Shown: positions 8,246 to 14,717 of the stretch, piece after piece | Position numbering within the stretch: the first letter of the stretch is position 1 | Layout: every line of letters begins with the position of its first letter | Assembly (NCBI GenBank): GCA_019459525.1 | Contig: JAIBEY010000036.1 | Coordinates: 40,666 to 104,665 of the forward strand | Length of the DNA: 64,000 nt | DNA from: Prolixibacteraceae bacterium | Lineage (GTDB): Bacteria > Bacteroidota > Bacteroidia > Bacteroidales > Prolixibacteraceae | Direction of reading: 5' to 3' | Notes under the pieces: generated by a model | What the model saw: only the letters and a program-made list of their open reading frames with translations | The model's database searches: none | Told to the model about the DNA's origin: nothing | Made by a program: the position numbers and the translations under genes

Positions 8246-9445
8246 ATGAATAGTCAAGAGATTGAAAAGGCAAAAGCTGCCGCCATCGAAGTATTGCTTC
8301 ACAATGCCCACGGTCCGTTCCACGGCCTGCCACGTACTGCCGGCTGGGGTTACCCGGAGCCATACACCCGTGATCTGATGTTTTCCATTCTGGGTATTGC
8401 CGTATCCGGAAATCAGAAACTAATGGAAAGTATTCGCAAAGTACTGCGAACCCTGGCCGAAAATCAGACCAAACATGGGCATATCCCCTCGCTGGTGCAC
8501 GATAAAGACGATCGTGGAGCCAGTGATACCACTCCCCTTTTTTTGCTGGGCGTTGGTATCTTCCGAAAAGTAACCGGGGAAACCGATTTTTTGCACGAAG
8601 CCGTTGAAAAAGCGCTGGTTTGGATGGAATATCAAAGCCCGTCGGACCGATACCTGGTGGCGCAACAACCCACCAGCGACTGGCGCGACGAGCAATGGAT
8701 GACCGGATATGGCTTGTTTGTTAACACACTGGTGTATGCATATCTACGGATGCTTGGACATCATGATCGTGCCGATATCGTACGCCATGAAATGTCACGG
8801 TTCACCATTTCAAGTGACGCCAATCGCCATCACCAGCACGAAGGCCTGGTGGTAAAACACAAACCTTATTTCGCATTCTGGTCATACAAAATCTATAGCA
8901 GCGAACGTTTCGACCTGCTCGGGAATAGTTTGGCCATACTCTCCGGATTAGCCTCGTCCTCGCGCGCAGATGATATGGTTACCTGGATTGAGGAAGAGTG
9001 TGCCGAAATGAGGGAAAAAGGTGAACTGGCCCTGAATTTGCCTCCCAATTTCTTCCCGTATATAAAAACGCACGATACCGACTGGCTTCCGCGTTATTCC
9101 CAGTTTAATAATCCGGGCGAATACCACAATGGTGGTATATGGCCATTCATATGCGGATTTTATGTGGCAGCGCTGGTGGCCGCCAAACGGTATAAACTTG
9201 CTGAAGAAAAACTTATGGCGCTTACGCTATGCATCAAATCGTCGAGCACCGGAACTGTAGCTTTTGGATTTAACGAATGGATAAAAGCCCAGGATGGTAA
9301 GCCAATGGGACAGGATTGGCAAACCTGGAGTGCCGCACTTTACCTTTACGCCGCAAAATGTGTGGAAGAAAAAAGCACTCCCTTTTTTGACGAAATGCGC
9401 TGGTCGGCTATGAAGACTGACAGATCCGGAATTCAATACTTTTAA
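8246..9445 (+). CDS. Helical-barrel glycosidase (neutral invertase / debranching-like)
   Basis: This 399-residue protein has an (alpha/alpha)6-barrel pattern with TRDLMFSILG near residue 40, ASDTTPLFLLG, the acidic SDWRDEQWMTGYG region and PGEYHNGGIWPFICGF. The TRD and NGGxWP motifs recall GH100 neutral invertases and amylo-alpha-1,6-glucosidases, where aspartates in these positions act in catalysis. No signal peptide, so it is cytosolic. It closes the deacetylase and GT4 operon, which suggests it trims or turns over the glycan made there, or breaks down a storage sugar during stress. Specificity cannot be stated. Confidence 0.8.
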   Translation: MNSQEIEKAKAAAIEVLLHNAHGPFHGLPRTAGWGYPEPYTRDLMFSILGIAVSGNQKLMESIRKVLRTLAENQTKHGHIPSLVHDKDDRGASDTTPLFLLGVGIFRKVTGETDFLHEAVEKALVWMEYQSPSDRYLVAQQPTSDWRDEQWMTGYGLFVNTLVYAYLRMLGHHDRADIVRHEMSRFTISSDANRHHQHEGLVVKHKPYFAFWSYKIYSSERFDLLGNSLAILSGLASSSRADDMVTWIEEECAEMREKGELALNLPPNFFPYIKTHDTDWLPRYSQFNNPGEYHNGGIWPFICGFYVAALVAAKRYKLAEEKLMALTLCIKSSSTGTVAFGFNEWIKAQDGKPMGQDWQTWSAALYLYAAKCVEEKSTPFFDEMRWSAMKTDRSGIQYF

Positions 9446-9531
9446 TCTCATCTTCTGGTGAGAATGACCCAATCTATTCGTAAAATACGGTGAAACGTAT
9501 TGTTCCAAAAGGATTAAGATTTACCATTTTT

Positions 9532-9562
9532 ACCCCTAAATCCCCTAAAGGGGACTTTTGCC
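9532..9562. repeat. Half copy of the CCCC/GGGG palindromic repeat
   Basis: The core CCCCTAAATCCCCTAAAGGGG and flanks match the reverse complement of the right arm of the 5904-5984 element. It contains its own CCCCTAAAGGGG palindrome and sits just after the glycosidase gene, where it may act as an mRNA 3' hairpin. Confidence 0.65.
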
Positions 9563-9637
9563 ATCTACATGCATTTCCGATGCTCGCAGGGTAAAAAATG
9601 TAGGTTAACCGATCACTCACAATTTAAACGGATAAAA

Positions 9638-9877
9638 ATGCATGAAAATCAGAAAGACGAACGTAACCAACTAGTTGGTAGCAAGTCAAATCAGGCCTTA
9701 ACAGGAGAAAAAGAAGACAATCCATCCAAAAGGCCAAGGATTCCGGTTCCCGACAAACCGATTCGACCAATAAAGCCAGAGAAAGCACCGGAACCGATTC
9801 CACATGAACCGGGGGTAAATGAACCAGAAAAAAGCGATCCTACCCGCATTGATGAACCACCAACAATTATCTCATAA
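9638..9877 (+). CDS. Proline-rich disordered small protein
   Basis: The chosen start at 9638 gives 79 residues beginning MHENQKDERNQ. An upstream in-frame ATG at 9569 would add a cysteine-containing segment with no resemblance to the rest. The body is almost entirely charged and proline-rich (PRIPVPDKPIRPIKPEK), so it is predicted to be disordered. It resembles no enzyme. Such proteins accompany stress clusters in this phylum. It lies 11 bases before the DUF6496 gene and is probably co-transcribed with it. Confidence 0.55.
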   Translation: MHENQKDERNQLVGSKSNQALTGEKEDNPSKRPRIPVPDKPIRPIKPEKAPEPIPHEPGVNEPEKSDPTRIDEPPTIIS

Positions 9878-9886
9878 AAACGAATG

Positions 9887-10072
9887 ATGGCAAAATATTC
9901 AAAAAAAGCTCAGGAAAAAATTGAGGAGGTTATGCATGAATTTAAGCATGGCGAATTAAAATCAGGGAAAGGCGGCAAAGGCGGAATCGTAAAAAGCAGG
10001 GATCAGGCCATTGCCATTGGAATAAGTGAAGCCCGGCAAGCCAGATTAAAGGTTCCTAAAGAAAAAAGCTAA
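9887..10072 (+). CDS. DUF6496-type small basic protein
   Basis: This 61-residue basic protein has the pattern KYSKKAQEKIEEVMHEFKHG, then GKGGKGG, then KSRDQAIAIGISEARQA. The last motif is characteristic of the DUF6496 family, small lysine-rich proteins often annotated as plasmid-stabilisation or histone-like. Nucleic-acid binding is plausible from charge only. Two adjacent ATGs exist and I use the second, 9887; the first is at 9884. The gene is closely followed by promoter site 2. Confidence 0.75.
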   Translation: MAKYSKKAQEKIEEVMHEFKHGELKSGKGGKGGIVKSRDQAIAIGISEARQARLKVPKEKS

Positions 10073-10093
10073 TTCGTTAGTGAACGCTATCCA

Positions 10094-10160
10094 TGTGAGA
10101 ATTTTACAAATTTATTGTAAAATTTTGTAATCCTTTCCAACGTTAGATTCTTTAAATTTC
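10094..10160 (+). promoter_or_regulatory. Tandem-TGTAA promoter block, site 2
   Basis: The 38-bp block 10094-10131 opens TGTGAGAATTTTACAAA and ends TTTTGTAAT. Twenty-one bp later comes TAAATTTC at 10153-10160. The predicted transcription start is near 10167, which favours ATG 10183 over ATG 10171 for the downstream CsbD-like gene. Confidence 0.72.
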
Positions 10161-10182
10161 ACAAAACTAAATGATTAGCACA

Positions 10183-10365
10183 ATGAAAACAATTGTATTG
10201 GGATACTGGGATACAAAGAAAGAAAAGATCAAACAGAAATATCCGGGTATTACCGATCAGGATTTGATTCTATATGAAGGCAAGGAAAAAGAAATGATTG
10301 AGAATCTGGAGTATAAACTTGGAATCACAAAACTGGAATTGGCAAAAATTATAGAAGCGCTGTAA
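10183..10365 (+). CDS. CsbD-like general stress protein
   Basis: This protein of about 60 residues matches the CsbD pattern. A W..KKEKIKQKYPGITDQDL segment is followed by YEGKEKEMIENLEYKLGITK, the EGK..E......K.G.TK signature of PF05532. In Bacillus CsbD belongs to the SigB general stress regulon, but its molecular function is unknown. It is preceded by promoter site 2 and followed 10 bases later by a PAS histidine kinase, so the two may share a transcript. An in-frame ATG at 10171 would leave almost no leader. Confidence 0.8.
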   Translation: MKTIVLGYWDTKKEKIKQKYPGITDQDLILYEGKEKEMIENLEYKLGITKLELAKIIEAL

Positions 10366-10375
10366 TTGAATTAAC

Positions 10376-11719
10376 ATGCATGGTATGAAAGACAAACTTT
10401 CCGAAGAGGGAAAACAGGCCAAAAAATTTCCGCTGGGCTCAAAACCAGCAAACTTCTCCAACGAAACCGAAAATCATCAATTCGATGAAAAGTTTAAAGA
10501 ATCGGAGATGCGTTACCGCCGATTATTTGAAACGGCCCAGGATGGTATCCTGATACTCGATTTCGAAACCGGAAATATAGTCGATGCCAATCCATTTATA
10601 ATGAAGATCCTGGATTTTCCGTTATCCGGAATTATGGGCAAAAAATTATGGGAAATCGGTCTTTTTAGCAATAAGGAAGAATCGGAAGTTGCTTTTATCG
10701 AGCTCAAAACCAATGGCTACGTTCGTTTTGAGGACATGCCAATACAACGGAAAAACGGAAAAATTGCAGAAGTCGAATTCATTTGCAACGTCTATTTGGT
10801 AAACGACACGAAAGTCATTCAATGCAATATCCGCGATATTACCGACCGGAAAAGGGCCGAGAATGCATTGGTGGTCAGCGAACAAAACCTAAAGGAGCAA
10901 AACTCCAATTTCCGCGACCTGAATAAAGAATATGCGAATTTGAATGAAGAATTAACCGAGAGCATTGGCCAGATTCAGCACATGAACAATAACCTGATTA
11001 TCGCCAAATTAAAGGCTGAAGAATCAGATCACCTTAAATCGGCTTTCCTGGCCAACATGAGCCACGAGATTCGTACGCCCATGAATGCCATAATGGGTTT
11101 TTCTGAATTAATCCTCGGCCTCGAATTAGCTAACGAAAACCTGAACAAGTATGCCCGCATAATCAATACCAGTACCCAACAGCTTTTAACCATTATCAGC
11201 GACATTATTGATATTTCGAAAATTGAAGCCGGACAATTTACTGTTGATTCGGAATTAGTTAACGTAAGCGCATTACTTGCCGATATATTTGACACCTACA
11301 AAAGAGTATTCGACAGTAAAAAAATAAAATTGCATTTATCAACCGAACGCCCTGCAGATTCGGTACAGATACAAAGTGACGGGAACCGGATAAAACAGGT
11401 ATTTTGTAACCTGCTGAACAATGCCATAAAATTCACCCGCGAAGGTGAAATCGATTTTGGATACAAGATGAAAGATAACTTCATCGAGTTTTATGTGAAA
11501 GACAACGGCATTGGCATTACTCCTGAAGACCAGTCGCTTATTTTTGAACGTTTTATGCAGGTTAACGCAACCAATAAACAACTGAATAGCGGCAATGGCC
11601 TGGGATTGTCCATTTCAAAAGCGCTCGTCGAAAAACTTGGCGGTACCCTCAGTGTTTATTCCGAACCGGGTGTTGGTTCAACCTTTGCATTCACCATTCC
11701 CTACCCCAATGAAATCTGA
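10376..11719 (+). CDS. Cytosolic PAS sensor histidine kinase
   Basis: This 447-residue protein has no membrane segment. A PAS domain (residues 45-160, RRLFETAQDGILILDFETG) leads into a coiled coil (170-215), then a HisKA domain with phospho-acceptor histidine H229 in NMSHEIRTP. An HATPase domain follows with NLLNNAIKFT (N box), KDNGIGITPEDQ (G1) and GNGLGLSISKALVEKLGG (G2). There is no receiver domain, and no response regulator is encoded nearby, so its phosphotransfer partner is elsewhere or is the lone receiver at 38794. It follows the CsbD-like gene under promoter site 2. ATG 10385 is an alternative start. Confidence 0.9.
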   Translation: MHGMKDKLSEEGKQAKKFPLGSKPANFSNETENHQFDEKFKESEMRYRRLFETAQDGILILDFETGNIVDANPFIMKILDFPLSGIMGKKLWEIGLFSNKEESEVAFIELKTNGYVRFEDMPIQRKNGKIAEVEFICNVYLVNDTKVIQCNIRDITDRKRAENALVVSEQNLKEQNSNFRDLNKEYANLNEELTESIGQIQHMNNNLIIAKLKAEESDHLKSAFLANMSHEIRTPMNAIMGFSELILGLELANENLNKYARIINTSTQQLLTIISDIIDISKIEAGQFTVDSELVNVSALLADIFDTYKRVFDSKKIKLHLSTERPADSVQIQSDGNRIKQVFCNLLNNAIKFTREGEIDFGYKMKDNFIEFYVKDNGIGITPEDQSLIFERFMQVNATNKQLNSGNGLGLSISKALVEKLGGTLSVYSEPGVGSTFAFTIPYPNEI

Positions 11720-11798
11720 TTCCTATTCCGGCGCAGGCCTCCTGTTTTATTTTCCTGAACAACAAAAATGTATCAGTCACTATCCAAATACCATTGAA

Positions 11799-11865
11799 TG
11801 TGAGAATGATACAAATCTTTACCAAAATTATATAAGCCTCCTTCCCTATTAAGTACACAACTTTG
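11799..11865 (+). promoter_or_regulatory. Tandem-TGTAA promoter block, site 3 (araC-like gene)
   Basis: Block 11799-11836 opens TGTGAGAATGATACAAA and ends TTATATAAG. After 21 bp the box CAACTTTG lies at 11858-11865. It points into the small AraC regulator at 11958, so if that protein binds this motif it controls its own gene. Confidence 0.7.
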
Positions 11866-11957
11866 AACATGGAGATAACTCATTTACAATCAGAAAATAA
11901 ACTAAACCAGGGATTGCTGTAAGGATCACTCCATCAGTATTAAAAAAACGCAAAACT

Positions 11958-12518
11958 ATGAAGCTCTACATCAAAAATATGGTTTGCAATCGATGCAAAA
12001 CAACTGTACGAACAGAACTGGATAAAATCGGGATCGCATATAATACGATAAAGATAGGCGAAGTGAGTACCGAAGAAAAAGTTTCTCCGGAAAAGTTGGA
12101 ACAGTTTGCGGAAGCGTTGCAGAAAAGCGGATTTGAACTGATAGACACTAAGAATAACATGCTCATCGAAAAGCTAAAAAAGTCGGTTATCGATCTGGAA
12201 CATTATTCTGATGAAGATTTAAAAACAAGTTTTTCCGATTATATCCGTTTAATTGTTGACGATAACTTCATTTCGCTAAACAAGCTGTTTGAAGAAATCG
12301 AAGGCATCACGATCGAAAAATACATCAATAAACGAAAAATTGAACGCATAAAAGAAATATTGGTTTACGAAGACCTTGGACTCGCTGAAATTGCAAAGAA
12401 AATGCACTATACCAGCGTAATTGCTTTGTCGGCACAGTTTAAACGAATGACAGGATTAACACCTGCTTATTTCAGACAACTAAGGCAAAACAGAACATTA
12501 AATTCTACAATCAGTTGA
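11958..12518 (+). CDS. Small AraC-type regulator with HMA-like N-terminus, paralog 1
   Basis: This is a 186-residue protein. Residues 1-60 look like a heavy-metal-associated fold: MKLYIKNMVCNRCKTTV has the CxxC pair (C11, C14) at the expected loop. Residues about 85-180 hold the AraC/XylS double helix-turn-helix, with DLGLAEIAKKMHYTSVIALS as the first recognition region and FKRMTGLTPAYFRQLR as the family C-terminal motif. Of three paralogs in the window (also 18189 and 38211) only this one keeps both cysteines, so it may sense a metal or thiol signal (inference). Promoter site 3 lies upstream, and a histidine kinase gene follows 24 bases after the stop. Confidence 0.88.
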   Translation: MKLYIKNMVCNRCKTTVRTELDKIGIAYNTIKIGEVSTEEKVSPEKLEQFAEALQKSGFELIDTKNNMLIEKLKKSVIDLEHYSDEDLKTSFSDYIRLIVDDNFISLNKLFEEIEGITIEKYINKRKIERIKEILVYEDLGLAEIAKKMHYTSVIALSAQFKRMTGLTPAYFRQLRQNRTLNSTIS

Positions 12519-12541
12519 TTACCAAACAAAATACGATTAGC

Positions 12542-13444
12542 ATGAACAATAAAAAATCCATAAGGAATAATTTTGATCCTGAAGAAAAAACAACATCCGG
12601 AGATATAGGCAACTTGTTACATGTGAGTCATTACGATCCTTCGGAAGAAAAAAAATTACCAGAGGATCTGTTGCTGATGCGGTTGCAGAAAATGGAGGAT
12701 CGGAATTCCCGGTTGGAAAATCAGATAGAACAGGACACGATAAAACTAAGCGACGTTGTAAATACCAATAACAAGTTCCTTTCGCTTTTGGCGCATGATT
12801 TACGAAGTCCGTTTAACGAGATTATTGGCGTACTGGACATGCTAAACGAGAGTTTCGACAGTTTGGACAAAACAGAAATTACGAAGTTCATCCACATTGC
12901 CCTAAATTCATCAACCAAAACATTAACCCTGCTCGACAACCTTTTAGCCTGGACCATCACCCAGAACAAAGAGAAAAATTTCAATCCGGTTAAGGTTAAT
13001 GTTTTTACCGTTGCTTCCGACGAACTGGAGAATTTCAATACGCTGGCAATCCAAAAAGGAATAACACTTCATCAATGCGTTTTACCCCATACCTATGTAA
13101 CTGCTGATATACAGATGGTAAAAGCCATATTCCGAAACCTGATCAGCAATGCCATCAAATATTCAAAGCCTGGCGGAAAAATAATTATAAGCGCAACCGA
13201 GGTCGGGCAATTTATTGAAATTGAAGTGGCCGACACTGGAATTGGAATTTCGCAAAAGATGCAGAAAAGCCTCTTTAAAATTGATGAATTTCATTCGACC
13301 GACGGAACGGAACATGAACAGGGTACCGGGTTGGGCTTGCTGTTTTGTAAGGAATTTATTGAAATGCACGGTGGAAATATCAGTATTGAGAGCGAACCCA
13401 ACAAGGGCTGTAAAGTAAAATTTGAACTTCCACATTATATTTAA
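12542..13444 (+). CDS. Cytosolic sensor histidine kinase without input domain
   Basis: This 300-residue kinase starts at ATG 12542; a TTG-initiated extension would overlap the AraC stop. A polar N-terminus and a coiled coil (residues 45-75) precede HisKA with H85 in LLAHDLRSPFNEI. The HATPase has NLISNAIKYS, VADTGIGIS and GTGLGLLFCKEF boxes, all intact. There is no PAS, GAF or membrane segment, so the signal must arrive through the coiled coil or a partner. Its close linkage to the AraC paralog suggests both belong to one pathway, but AraC proteins have no known phospho-acceptor domain. Confidence 0.88.
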   Translation: MNNKKSIRNNFDPEEKTTSGDIGNLLHVSHYDPSEEKKLPEDLLLMRLQKMEDRNSRLENQIEQDTIKLSDVVNTNNKFLSLLAHDLRSPFNEIIGVLDMLNESFDSLDKTEITKFIHIALNSSTKTLTLLDNLLAWTITQNKEKNFNPVKVNVFTVASDELENFNTLAIQKGITLHQCVLPHTYVTADIQMVKAIFRNLISNAIKYSKPGGKIIISATEVGQFIEIEVADTGIGISQKMQKSLFKIDEFHSTDGTEHEQGTGLGLLFCKEFIEMHGGNISIESEPNKGCKVKFELPHYI

Positions 13445-13539
13445 ATAACCCAGTTCAACAGATGAATCCCACACCCGGAATTCGGCATGAAGTTGCGATA
13501 AGAGTTGGTTGACACTACGCTGGTATTCATTAATTTTTT

Positions 13540-13695
13540 TGAATTATCAGATATATGGTTGATTTAAATTAGCAACGGCATTTATCGTTGAAAGATGAAT
13601 AATCCTTTTTCGGCTAAAGCCGAAATTTTTCTGTTTCTCATTTCCCCGCAGACCTAAAGGTCTGGGCTATTCAATCAATAAATCGATAATTCCGA
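13540..13695. repeat. MITE-like element with inverted ends, copy A
   Basis: The ends read GAATTATCAGATATATGGTT on the left and CGATAATTCCGA on the right, which are inverted versions of each other. Inside are AACGGCATTTATCGTT, CGGCTAAAGCCG and GACCTAAAGGTC palindromes. The 34549-34735 element carries the same parts in the same order. It encodes nothing. It fills most of the gap between the kinase gene and dps, whose promoter begins 26 bp after it. Confidence 0.75.
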
Positions 13696-13720
13696 TTTTT
13701 CTTAATGCGAACTTCCTAAA

Positions 13721-13787
13721 TGTGAGAATTGTGTAAATTTTCCTGAAAGTTATGTAACTCCTTTGTCCATGCAGGATTGTATATTTA
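13721..13787 (+). promoter_or_regulatory. Tandem-TGTAA promoter block, site 4 (dps)
   Basis: Block 13721-13758 opens TGTGAGAATTGTGTAAA and ends TTATGTAAC. After 21 bp TATATTTA lies at 13780-13787. The longest dps frame begins inside this -7 box, so the real start is the ATG at 13831. Confidence 0.78.
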
Positions 13788-13830
13788 TACAATTAATCGC
13801 TTGTACCACTTGCATATAATCCGGAATCGC

Positions 13831-14370
13831 ATGAAACAATCTGCCAAAATTCATAAATTAAACGACGAGGTTATTGTTACATTTCTTAATCTGTTGTTGG
13901 CCGATGAATATATCCTTTATACCAAAACCCGGACAGCCCACTGGAATGTTGATGGGGCAAACCAATTCGAGAGGCATGTATTCCTGGAAAACCAGTACAA
14001 CGGGTTGGATGAAATAATTGATGAAATAGCCGAAAAAATCCGCTCATTCGGACATTTTGCATTGGGCTCTTTAAAAGATTTCCTCAGTATTGCCCAAATG
14101 AGCGACGATTATCCACATTTTAAAAATCCTGAAACCATTTTTGCCGCGCTTCTCAACGACCATCAGGCCATTTCCCGGATTATTCAGCACGAAACAGATT
14201 CGGTATCGCATCACTTAACCGACACACCGACAGCAGATTTTTTGAACGAAATATTGACCCGGCATCAAAAAATGGCATGGATGTTAAAGTCGTTCCTGTC
14301 GGGCTCTCATTTCAGGGCCACAGTTCCTGCTCCTGTAAATACCAACCAACTTGCCGATTGGCAGGATTAA
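13831..14370 (+). CDS. dps: Dps-family ferritin-like DNA protection protein
   Basis: This 179-residue Dps protein has the helical pattern and the ferroxidase residues typical of the family: H37-W38 in TAHWNVDG, then FERHVFLENQYNGLDEIIDEI, giving the His/Asp/Glu set at the dimer interface. Dps dodecamers oxidise Fe(II) with peroxide and protect DNA in starvation and oxidative stress. The ATG at 13831 is chosen because promoter site 4 covers the upstream in-frame codons. A coiled-coil small protein gene follows 13 bases after the stop and is probably co-transcribed. Confidence 0.93.
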   Translation: MKQSAKIHKLNDEVIVTFLNLLLADEYILYTKTRTAHWNVDGANQFERHVFLENQYNGLDEIIDEIAEKIRSFGHFALGSLKDFLSIAQMSDDYPHFKNPETIFAALLNDHQAISRIIQHETDSVSHHLTDTPTADFLNEILTRHQKMAWMLKSFLSGSHFRATVPAPVNTNQLADWQD

Positions 14371-14383
14371 AAACGAAAACAAA

Positions 14384-14608
14384 ATGGCAATCACTACATT
14401 ACTAAAAGAAAACTGGAAAGAAGATAAAGCCAAGCTCCAGACCTCAATAACCGCGTTAAAGAAGGAAGTTGCCGATTATAAAGAGGAAAGAAAATCAAAT
14501 TGGAGAACTTTTAAAGATAAATTTCATAGCGATCTGGATCAACTGGAGAAATCGTTAAAGGAACTGAAAGCTGCGCGTAAAATTCAAAAACGTGAATTAC
14601 CGGAGTAA
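14384..14608 (+). CDS. Small highly charged coiled-coil protein
   Basis: This protein of about 74 residues starts MAITTLLKENWKEDK. Nearly all of it is charged helix with heptad spacing (LQTSITALKKEVADYKEE and LDQLEKSLKELKAAR). No family is recognised. The ATG at 14384 lies 13 bases after the dps stop, and an earlier in-frame codon would overlap dps. Its position behind dps suggests a stress role. DNA or envelope binding cannot be decided. Confidence 0.65.
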   Translation: MAITTLLKENWKEDKAKLQTSITALKKEVADYKEERKSNWRTFKDKFHSDLDQLEKSLKELKAARKIQKRELPE

Positions 14609-14673
14609 TTTCCGCACTATTGGCGAGGTTTGATCAGAATATGATATTATTTGAGTTAATTTGTATAGGACAC

Positions 14674-14703
14674 GGCTGTAAGGATATTAAAAACAGCCTT
14701 TCT
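14674..14703 (+). terminator. Weak terminator-like hairpin after the dps unit
   Basis: GGCTGT (14674-14679) pairs with ACAGCC (14693-14698), followed by TTTCT. The stem is only 6 bp, so function is uncertain. Confidence 0.35.
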
Positions 14704-14717
14704 GCCTAACAAAAGCC

